Below, one piece after another: positions 10,062 through 22,700 of a DNA stretch of 23,126 nucleotides (positions within the stretch are counted from its first letter, which is position 1; every line of letters starts with the position of its first letter). The stretch spans positions 5,592-28,717 of the forward strand of contig JAIPMN010007771.1 in assembly GCA_020650975.1 (NCBI GenBank), in the 5' to 3' direction. Under the pieces are notes generated by a model that was not told the origin of the DNA, ran no database searches, and saw nothing but the letters and a program-made list of their open reading frames with translations. The stretch is from Apostichopus californicus. Lineage: Eukaryota > Echinodermata > Holothuroidea > Aspidochirotida > Stichopodidae. Both the position numbers and the translations under genes were made by a program.

Positions 10062-10536
10062 TATGGAAGGGATATGAAATTAGGTATACCAGATGGTATA
10101 TACCAACATCAGTTGCTGGTACTGATGTTTCTCTTTTTATATGGTTGGAGCCAGTGACATTCACAAAGGAGGTGGGGGGAGGGGGGGGTGTTGGAGGCCA
10201 TAGCCCGTCACCTCCATTGTCAGTCAGGGGAAAGGTTCATTTGTGGGATGTTTTAAACTTCAAAAGTATTCATTAGCATAATCTTCCATTTAGACCAAAA
10301 TTAATGATCTAAATATGCCTCAGACTACACCATTTGAGGACCCCATTCCTCTTTCATACATTTTGGATCTGCCTATGGCCTGACCATAAAGGTTCATGCC
10401 TCTTCCTAACTTATTAGGCAGAAGTTTGCAAGTTGGCACCTCCTACCCTGCCCCCTCCGTTTCCCCAACTTTGAAATTGTGTGCATGTCACTGGATGGAG
10501 TATGGGAGGGTATGGAAGGGATATTAAGTTAGGTAT
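10062..10536 (+). repeat. 26-bp direct repeats flanking the MITE in the BUD13 3' region
   Basis: 10062-10087 and 10511-10536 (both starting TATGGAAGGGATAT) match at 24 of 26 bases. They bracket the element at 10152-10493. They are too far from its ends to be target duplications, so they suggest an older duplication of 3' UTR sequence. Confidence 0.7.
10152..10493. mobile_element. hAT-like MITE, 342 bp
   Basis: The ends are inverted repeats: left CAGTGACATTCACA (10152-10165) and the right end read inward CAGTGACATGCACA (10493-10480), 13 of 14 matching. The 8-bp flanks GTTGGAGC (10144-10151) and GATGGAGT (10494-10501) match at 6 of 8, as for an aged 8-bp target duplication. A CAG start and 8-bp duplication point to the hAT superfamily. 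It has no coding capacity. It sits in the BUD13 3' UTR if the poly(A) site after 10752 is used. Confidence 0.65.
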
Positions 10537-10746
10537 GTGGAGTTTGTCTTTACAGATTTGCAGCGTTGCAGTTATAAAGAAATCTAAGATCTAAAACATA
10601 TAATACAGAGCTACTTAAGCAAAGCACATTGATCTGACAGTTTCATAGCTTGTTTGAATGTTGAGATAAAGTGTGACGTTATGAATGGACCATGGTAGAC
10701 CAAGATCTAATGTTGTATTCCTTCAAATCGAATTTAGACCATGGAA

Positions 10747-10752
10747 AATAAA
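10747..10752 (+). promoter_or_regulatory. candidate BUD13 poly(A) signal
   Basis: AATAAA hexamer 779 bp after the BUD13 stop. It is the first canonical hexamer noticed downstream, giving a 3' UTR of roughly 0.8 kb that would include the MITE. No GU-rich element was confirmed. Confidence 0.4.
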
Positions 10753-11198
10753 TCAACTGTATGAAAAGATGTTATATTGTGATGGTACGGTGTGATCAAA
10801 TTACTTCATCAAAGGTACATTACGAGTTTAAAGGGTGTGAAGACTCGCGCAAAAAGAAACATCTAATGCCGGTAATTTGACCTAGTTTCGAATGAGGTGT
10901 AACAGAAGTGTTAAACACCACCATCGATCCCAAAAAAATACACACACAGCTTGCTATATCGTCGGTAATTAGACACTAGTGCAGTCAGTACATACAGCTG
11001 CGGTCAATACCCAAAGCACAGTATACAAACGATACAGCGATGGACATCTCAGGTCTAGCTAAAGATAACAATTAAGGTATCACGTTTCATTACTGTCTGC
11101 ATTTTGTAGCGACACAAACAAAACGTCACTTGCAAGCAACAGAAAGTTAACTTTTTCAGATGGCCGCACTCGGTGGCGGCACTCTTCAATGCCTTTAA

Positions 11199-11425
11199 CC
11201 TGGTTAGCCCTCGTTTGGTTTATACCCGGAAGAAAACAACAATTTTCTGGGTATCAATAACTGTCTGGCTTATCTTACTCCTCAAGCTCTTTTGTGAAAG
11301 TTCATTCCTGCTGCAGCTGCTTCATTAGCTAAGATAAGGAAAACAGCTTTGGTTACTGAATAGATCACGATACCCGGAAAATCATTGTTATTGCCGGGGT
11401 ATATCCCAAGCGAGGGCTAACCATG
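11199..11425. mobile_element. piggyBac-like MITE, 227 bp, TTAA-flanked
   Basis: Long imperfect terminal inverted repeats of about 57 bp: the left starts CCTGGTTAGCCCTCG and the right, read inward, CATGGTTAGCCCTCG. Both continue through TATACCC and end at GGGTATC. TTAA lies immediately outside both ends (11195-11198 and 11426-11429), the piggyBac-type target duplication. There is no coding sequence inside. Superfamily placement rests on the TTAA sites and could be wrong, since the tips differ from classic CCC ends. Confidence 0.75.
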
Positions 11426-12697
11426 TTAAACTCGTAATGCAAAGAATGATTTCAGTTCAGGAGGAATCCTAATTGCATTATTGAAAAAGTTGGCAAAGAA
11501 TTTACCACATAAACTGAATAAATTTCCCAATTTTATGTATCTCAGTAACAGAAGAAGATATCAAAATGCGAGTTGAAATGTAAATGACTTGCTCAGTATA
11601 TACTTTTAAATGTCAGGCTCTGACATTTTTGGTAAGGAACTGCCAGAGGTATGCTAGCTATTACTGGTATTGGTTACAGGAATGGACTATGAAGCTATGT
11701 CACATCATGCTCAGACAGACTAAGGGTATTTCTTTAGCTACACAGAGTGACAGTACTATCATGACATTTAGCCAATTAAAAGGCTGTTATTCCATTATCA
11801 CTGCAGCAAAATAATGAAACATTTAAAAACAGAAAATGTTTCACATCTAACTTGTTGAAATGTTTCTATTCCTCTATGAATAATTGTAAAATATATTATG
11901 TTTAAATGTCAAGAATACAATTTCGTAACACATTAAACAATGTTGACATCTTATGCAAATTCCTAATCCTCACTACCAAGTTTCCTTTTATTTCCTAGCA
12001 AACAGCACTTTACCATTGTAACAGTTCTCTTAAAATTATACTTCCCCTAGACAGCCTGGTGGTCTAGGGTCCCTTCTCCTACCAATGGCGTACATAGGAT
12101 TTCAAAGATCAATGTACACTGGTCATATTCTTCCCCCATCAAATGTATAGACACAAGACAGTACCACTCCCCCTCACTCCCCTGACTGACAATGCCCAAC
12201 CCCACCCCTTGTCAACCACAGTCTCCCACCTCTAGCAAGCAACCATAAAGTGGTCATCAGAAACTGTTAAATGTAGTGGTTCTCCCCCCCCCCCCCCCAA
12301 CATCTAGGATCGTGATTATTAGTTGACACCTTCACGTTTCACATTCAAGCAACATTTCAGGTAACCATGGCTCTCCTTGGGTTTCTCCTCACGTACCTCT
12401 AGGAGGTAACATTAAAGATTGTCATTAGAAGGGTTCACATCTAGCATGGCCGAGCAGATGATTTAGAGATGTCCGTCTTAATGAATGGGAGAGGTTCACC
12501 AGTGACATTTTTGTGACTAAGAGTTGTCAACACTGACAAGCATCTCTTCCTTAGCAACCAGTGTACGTTTAAATGTTAACTGTCAATGGAACAACCAAGT
12601 AGAAATTGTGATGGAAAGCCCCATTTAATCCCCTCCCCAAATTCCATATTGCAGAGTAGTCCACCCTAAATAACCCTTGGGGAAACCCTCCAGATTT

Positions 12698-12717
12698 TGT
12701 ACGAAATGCTTCGTACA
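12698..12717. repeat. perfect short inverted repeat
   Basis: Arms TGTACGAA and TTCGTACA are separated by ATGC, giving an 8-bp perfect stem with a 4-base loop. It lies in the intergenic space downstream of UBA52. No flanking tract marks it as a terminator or element end. Confidence 0.8.
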
Positions 12718-13042
12718 TTGGGAATGTCCAAGGATGATATTCTTATCTGACGTGTGGTGGTGGGGCTGAAGGCTGAGAATAAAAGGTTGTAAACAAGGGT
12801 ACATTTTCACAATTATTCCCTGCAAATATCTTCATGTTTGATTAAACCTGTGTCAAATGACCAACATTGACTATGGGATTAAAAGTAAGTAGATTGCAAA
12901 AATATGACACCAATGAGTACGACAAAAATGTTCTTTGTACTGAGCTCTCTATGTATTATTTAAACTGAAGGCATTGAAGCTTCACACATCTTTTCAACAG
13001 GTTGTGACAATATTTTGTATATGATTATTATTAAAAGAGTTA

Positions 13043-13048
13043 TTTAAT
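13043..13048 (-). promoter_or_regulatory. UBA52 poly(A) signal (ATTAAA)
   Basis: On the minus strand this reads ATTAAA, the common variant hexamer, 53 bases after the stop codon. A very short 3' UTR is usual for ribosomal-protein genes. Confidence 0.6.
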
Positions 13049-13100
13049 AAACGGCCGAAGGAGAGAGCCCAGTCCAAGGATACACTGCAAAAAGTTTGGT

Positions 13101-16379
<3,279 letters not shown>

Positions 16380-16412
16380 GTTACTCATGCAGATTGCTAA
16401 CGTAAAAGAGGG
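16380..16412 (-). promoter_or_regulatory. UBA52 noncoding exon 1 with 5'-TOP motif
   Basis: On the minus strand, 16412 to 16401 reads CCCTCTTTTACG, a terminal-oligopyrimidine start as in translation-apparatus mRNAs regulated by mTORC1/LARP1. About 20 nt later a consensus donor (C|GTAAGT, intron from 16379) follows, so the leader exon would be about 31-33 nt. The start site is inferred from motif and position only. Confidence 0.6.
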
Positions 16413-16545
16413 CGCTCAGCAGATTTGCCGGTAAGGTCAAAATCAAATTCGAGTGCCTTCGCAAGTGATACTTACATTAAAAACCATGCGCATTGATTAA
16501 CTTAGAAGAAGAACAAAACCTCTGTAAGAAAAAGAATAACTCACC
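16413..16545. promoter_or_regulatory. candidate bidirectional promoter between UBA52 and GPN1
   Basis: Only about 135 bp separate the predicted UBA52 start from the GPN1 start codon, which are divergent, so promoter elements must be shared or overlapping. No TATA box was seen in either direction, as expected for housekeeping genes. A four-codon upstream ORF lies within it. Confidence 0.6.
16486..16500 (+). promoter_or_regulatory. upstream ORF (MRID) before GPN1
   Basis: ATGCGCATTGATTAA in an ACCATGC context (A at -3 is absent; C at -1) ends 45 bases before the GPN1 ATG. It is in the GPN1 leader only if transcription begins upstream of 16486, which is unknown. Confidence 0.4.
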
Positions 16546-16743
16546 ATGGCAGCCGCGAATGTTACTCCACCTGACACTTCCAATAGCGTTGGTGATCAAG
16601 AGGATGTTCCCATGTCGTCCAAGCCATCGACAAGTTCTAAAGACGATTCCGGAACACCTGCTACTGCCACTGGTGGAGACGAAAAACCGTGTTGCCTGAT
16701 CGTACTTGGAATGGCTGGTTCTGGGAAAACGACGTTTGTTCAG
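16546..16743 (+). CDS. GPN1: GPN1 exon 1
   Basis: Encodes residues 1-66: a serine/threonine/proline-rich leader that is poorly conserved, then [18 protein letters not shown] with the complete P-loop. It ends in phase 0 at GTTCAG|GTTTAA, a weak donor with T at +4. Confidence 0.96.
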
Positions 16744-19700
16744 GTTTAATACAATTCTTTACCTAGTAATATCAGTTTTTATTGTTGAATGAACGATTAT
16801 AAACAAACCTGAATGTATCCACCAAGCAAAAGGTACCACATGGATCTGAAAGAGTTAGAAATTTGGCCTAATCGTATCCTTCATGCTTGGGTTGTTGTGG
16901 TGCCTTAACGTCGGTATCAGTTCTGCGACGGTTATCAATCATGGACTGCATGGTCAGGTACAGTAGGTCTAGGCCTTACACTTCGTCTGTACCCCTGCGT
17001 CCTAACAGACACGCGTCGTGTTATTCACATGGCACCCAGATGAACCTGGCGTGGTGCCCTCATTATTCATTCGGCTGCTCAAGGAATAAGGGAATCGCAT
17101 ATTCCACCGGATGGGTGAATTATCTATAAGTATAAGGACTAACAGTAACACTCGCACCATTCCTCTGCATGTGGGTGGATACAAAAATGTATCATGGTAA
17201 TAACCTGGCAGCCAGACAAAAATCATATGCTGAAAACCACATGTACTTACTTGAGGCAGGACAAATGCAAATTTTACAGAACGTGGTAGATTTTAAGAAA
17301 GCGTGGTGTTGGAAAAAAACATTGTGGAAGGTTTTTTTAAGAAGTAAGGCTGTTATTCACCCTAGTTTCAAAGAATAGTACGACTACTGATCGTGTTGAA
17401 ACCTCGCTTGGTACTTCATAATTAAGTGATGAAATCATGTGCTCTGGTTAATTGGGTCACCCAGCTGCAATGTTAATGTTGTGTGTGCAGTCCGGATCTT
17501 GTCAATTAATAATAGCAGTCAAAACCAAAGACAACAGTACATGTTCCAGTAGATATATTTAGATGATATTCGTTGACTGATATTGCCAAGCTTGTATGTT
17601 GTGTTCCCAGTCTAACTTAACTGACATATGACCTTTATACATAAGCTTCTGGTATGAGGTAGTATATAAATAAATATTGAGCATAGACACTACAGTTAAA
17701 ACATTACAACAAATGCAGAGTAGTTATCAGCCCCACCTTGGGTTGGCTTTGTAAGGTGACACCAGTTTTGGTAATTTGTGGCTAACTTTGCACATTGGGA
17801 ACAATATTGGTCCTTTCATGTGACTATAGATGCGATTATATAAAATTTCATTCCAAAACGTTTAACGATTGTAACCTTTAACATGATGATGTCAGCGCAG
17901 TTTATCCTCCTCAACATACTGTACAAGTATTTGTAATGTGTACATAATGCTGCTGCACATGATAATCCGCAAGTATTTAATGCTACTGGTAAGTGTGAAT
18001 AGAATTCAACGAGCTAGTAGCTCTCCATCTTTGGCATCTCACATCTCAAATCCATCCTGTACTTTTGGTCATACTTTCAAGTTTGAAATATCTATCCAAT
18101 GTATATATAGTGTGCATACATGTATGTTTGTTATCATTACTGTGCCAACAACTACAAAAATATGCATTTCATAGTCCAGTATTGATTGATTCTTCATGTT
18201 TCTTGGACCCTGCAAGAGCTTTTAGTCCCACTAGTCACATAAGTGTGCACAACTCTCTGCCTTCTGCCTCCTCTCCTCTCCCCAAAAGAAAGAAGAAAAG
18301 AAAAATAGAGCCAACATGAAAAGAAATTGATGTAAAGCCTTTAGAAGCTCATTTCATACTCTTTGTATCATCCTTAGCCACAGTACATATTGGACAACGT
18401 TGGCCATACTCTTGTCAAGGTTTTGCAAACCATGACAGTTCTTATCTTTCTCTGGCTAAGAAATGATTGTTTTCAGGCACGTAGCCAAGGGGGGGGGGGG
18501 GCGAAGGGGGCAGCCGCCCCCCCTTGAGCATATTTTTTAAATTTTTTTTTAATGTTTTTATCATATCGCTAGTAATTTCAAAAGAGAAAATGCTAAGATG
18601 CAACTTACAAGGCCTGGGAAGTGCCATTTCCAGCGATCTGGGAGGCATTTTCAGCCAAAATGTTCTTGTACGCTTCGCGCCAACCATGGTGGTGCTACGC
18701 TTAGATAGTTTGCAATGCCGTATCTACGGCTCTGATAGTTTGCCTACATTTTCGCCCCTCCCTTGGCAAATTCCTGGCTACGCGCCAGATTGTTTTAGTC
18801 TTGTTTCACCAACCCCACTGGCCAGTTGCCATTGTTCTCATATTGTATGTCATGTATAAGGCATGTATGATGTAACAGTACATGTCTAACATACTTTTCT
18901 ACTCTTAGATGGACTTTTTTGAAATTTCTCTGAAGTAGTTGCTCTGCTGTTACTGTGGTAAATCCATTGTTATGTTATTTTCCCTTTCAGAGGCTCACTG
19001 CACACTTACATGGAAAGAAGCAACCGCCTTATGTCATCAACCTTGACCCGGCTGTGTATGAGACCAGTTACCCGACTAACATAGGTAAGAAAAACAGTGT
19101 GTTTGGTGTTATCAATATTGTCCATTATATAAGCCCTGTGGATGTGACCAAGTACCCAGCTAGTATTAAAGGGAGCATAAGAAACATCAACCAATGTTGA
19201 AATAGGAAAGATGACAAATTGAATAAAAATCTGAACAAAAAAGTATTCCAGATTTGTATAAAGAAAATTCTATATATATATGACCAAAATGGGATCCAAA
19301 CCAGATATATTGGGATTACAAGTCATGTGTTCTACCAACTAAGTTATCCAGCTACAGTAAATAGAAAAGGAAGGTGTGGCCTTAAATTTCAGTCAGTTTT
19401 TTGTCAGTTTGAACAACCACGCCACAGTAAACAATAATGGCTGGTACAGTATGGCCTTTAGTTTTCTACTTTTTGTCATTTTGAATAATCATGCTACAGT
19501 AAATAGAAAATGGAAGGTAGAGATAAATTGACTCTTTACTCAAGTTTGCAATACTGTAGGCAGACCTTGAGTGTGTTCTGTACAGTGAGGGGGAATTGCT
19601 GCACTATGATTGGTCAAAGATCAAAGTATCTGGTCTGTAATTTACCTTTGTTTTCCTTTTCTTTGGCATTTTCTAGATCTCCTCTTCCCACCTCTCCTCT

Positions 19701-22700
19701 TCCCCTGTTGGTTTCTTTCTTTCTTCTCTCCATCCCTTGTCTACTAATCCCCTTACATCTATCTCTTTGTGTTCACCATGCTCATTAACCTGTCTGTATT
19801 CTGTGCGTGTTTTTGTCCATTCTGTTACTGTACGTTATTTGTCATTTAGCCTCTGAAGAAGATCCTGCTAGGATCGAAACGTCAGGCCAACTTACTTTTA
19901 CACATTCTCTTACACAGGCTCTCTAGTTGATAAGCATGTTGCTAACAGTTTTATTTTATTTTGCATTTTCTAGATATCAGAGATACTGTTAAATATAAAG
20001 AAGTTATGAAACAGTTTGGGTTGGGGCCTAACGGCGGTATTATGACGTCTCTAAATCTGTTTGCTACACGGTTTGATCAAGTCATGCAGTTTGTAGATAA
20101 ACTCACATCTGAAACAAAGTAAGTAATATTGTTAAACAATCACAATATTGTAATTTTCACTGTTTATGTTTTTCACTGTAATTTTCACTGTAATGTTCAA
20201 ATGGATGTATAATGAGGTACTAGTTAGTCTTGCAGGTGTGTAGGTTTGCCATATTTTAGGTTTGTTCTGTTTCCATGACTGTATGATGGAATCGGGAAAT
20301 ATATACTGTAGCCTTGTTTCCTGTGGTGCCATTTTTAATTGCTCTACATTTAAGCAGTGGTTTGTAATAAATTGTTATTTCATTTTTTCTATTAGATAGT
20401 ACAGTATTTATCAGAATGTTATCAATTTTAATACCAAATTGAAAATTTACATTTCAGGTGACCAAGCTATGTTTGGCCTCTCGTTAGTCAAGAAATTCAC
20501 GAGGCAATTTGTTGAAAGATTGTAATTGCTATGCTCCTCATTAGCAGGCCTACAGAAAATCATGAATACAGACCTATTCATAGACCCAGACATGAATGGC
20601 ATCTGTGGTTTAATATCACAAATCTTCTGCTCCTTTTTCTCATCAGGTATGTTATTCTGGACACACCCGGTCAAATTGAAGTCTTCACGTGGTCAGCTTC
20701 TGGTGCTATCATTTCAGAGACTTTGGTAAGTGCACTGCACAACAAATATTCATTTTACACAGCTCAGTGTGTGTGTGTGTGTACATTGTACTATTACATG
20801 TAACATAACTATGTTTGCATGTGTTAAACAATGTGTATGATGTACATGAGCATGTGTTAAACAGTGAGTATGTTGTACAAGAGTATACATGCTGTTATTG
20901 CTGTACAAGAGCATGTGTTTAACAATGTGTATGTTGTACAAGAGCATGTGTAAACAATGTGTATGTTGTAAGAGCATGTGATTTACAATGTGTATGTTGT
21001 ACAAGAGTATGTATGCTGTTATTGCTGTACAAGAGCATGTGTTTAACAATGTGTATGTTGTACAAGAGCATGTGTTCAACAATGTGTATGTTGTACCAGA
21101 GCATGTGTTTTACAATGTGTATGTTGTACCAGAGCATGTGTTAATGTGTATATGTTGAACATTAGCATGTGTTAAACTGTGTATGTTTTCAAAGAGCATG
21201 TGTTTAACAATGTGTATGTTGCACAAGAGCATGTGCTTAACAATAACAATGTGAATGTTGTACAAGAGATGTGTTTAACAATGTCTATGTTGTACAAGAG
21301 CATGTGTAAATTCTCAATATGTACATGTAAACATAGCAACCTGTGTATTGCAACAACAACAACATGTATCTTTTAAGTCACTTCCCTCCTCTACCTGTCT
21401 CCAGTCTACATTTGTACTTTCCCATCTACCTAGGCTACAGGACTGGAAAAGTTTTAGCACTGTGCCCTCTCTTCCTAAGTCCTGGGCACTGCCCTCTACT
21501 CTTCCTGTTTTGTTCATCCTTCTGAAACTACCATTCAGAAGTGAACCTACCTGTTCAGCTTCTGTAGATTTTTCATTTAGTTCAATGTATATAATGCACA
21601 ATAGTTTGAATTTGGGTGTCATAATGATTGCAATGTTACAACATTGTACCTCAAGGAAAACATGAAATACATTTTTTTGCTGTTAGAATTATAAACTTCA
21701 CACATCAAAGATTAGAGTTTGTTGGGCTAGTGTTACTACATATACATTTGTCAGCATCTGTATGTAGGCCTGGCCTAACTTGCGTATCAGAGTCTAGGCT
21801 AAACTTGGTTTTGTCATCAAATAAGTTGAATAAATAAACAGCTAGTGTACAGAATTTTCCTCCACAGCTTCTGCATGGAATGTTTAACATTTAAGGCTCT
21901 AGGCTAAATCAAGTTAAATGATTGAGTAGCACTTTTTAACCCACGAGGAAAGGAAATGTACCTAATTAGATTTCTATGGAATTATGCACTTACTTCTGGA
22001 GTGGGAAACAACTTAAATAAAGGGAAGGAAAGTGGCGTAATTTAGTAGTGAAAGGCAAATCAATTACAATGATACATATTAAACATAATATATATAAATA
22101 GATATGAAATGATTAATGTTGTGTTTTTGTTTTCACTTTTGATATGAAGGCCAGTGTCGTTTTTAGCAGTGAAAGGCAAATAAATTACAATGATACATAT
22201 TATACATAATATACATAAATACAGATAGATATGATACGATTAATTTTGTGTTTTTGTTTTCCCTTTTGATATGCAGGCATCATCACTTCCAACAGTGGTA
22301 CTGTATGTAATGGACACTGCGCGAAGTGTCAATCCTGTGACATTCATGTCAAACATGCTGTATGCATGCAGGTAAGCACTAACAGCACATTAGAAGTTTG
22401 ATTTCACTTACATTCATGTCAAACATGCTGTATGCATGCAGGTAAGCACTAACAGCACATTAGAAGTTTGATTTGACTTAAATTCATATCAAACATGCTG
22501 TATGGATGCAGGTAAGAACTAACAGCACATTAGAAGTTTGATTTGACTAGTGCCATGGAGACAAAATGAGGGATGAGGCTGTGAGGTTCCACTCTCTACT
22601 TTAAATGCTCATAGTTCACTTTATCAAATCCTTATTCTATTCTTTGCCGTATAGATCCCTACTGCTTCATTTCTTACAGCTTAGGCAATGCTTGGTTTCT

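Larger units (their letters stand above)
10753..13042. other. convergent intergenic region between BUD13 and UBA52
   Basis: About 2.3 kb without a recognised gene. It holds a TTAA-flanked MITE (11199-11425), a 17-bp segment (12178-12194) inverse-identical to 10215-10231, a hAT-like end motif near 12083, a C homopolymer near 12283, and a perfect short inverted repeat (12698-12717). The open frames here have no family resemblance. Confidence 0.7.

Noticed and set aside
12083-12103. hAT-like end motif CAATGGCGTACATAGG
   Set aside because: It resembles a transposon tip, but no inverted partner or target duplication was found, so no element is called.
18442-18859. Open frames on both strands around the GPN1 intron 1 MITE
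   Set aside because: They run across the homopolymers and ends of the non-autonomous element; no transposase similarity.
20818-21320. CRISPR-like array
   Set aside because: Repeats are contiguous, without unique spacers, and lie in a eukaryotic intron.
20750-21376. Open frames on both strands rich in Cys, Met, His and Thr
   Set aside because: They are by-products of the 33-bp minisatellite, whose unit is divisible by three; the 'proteins' are simply its repeat in several frames.
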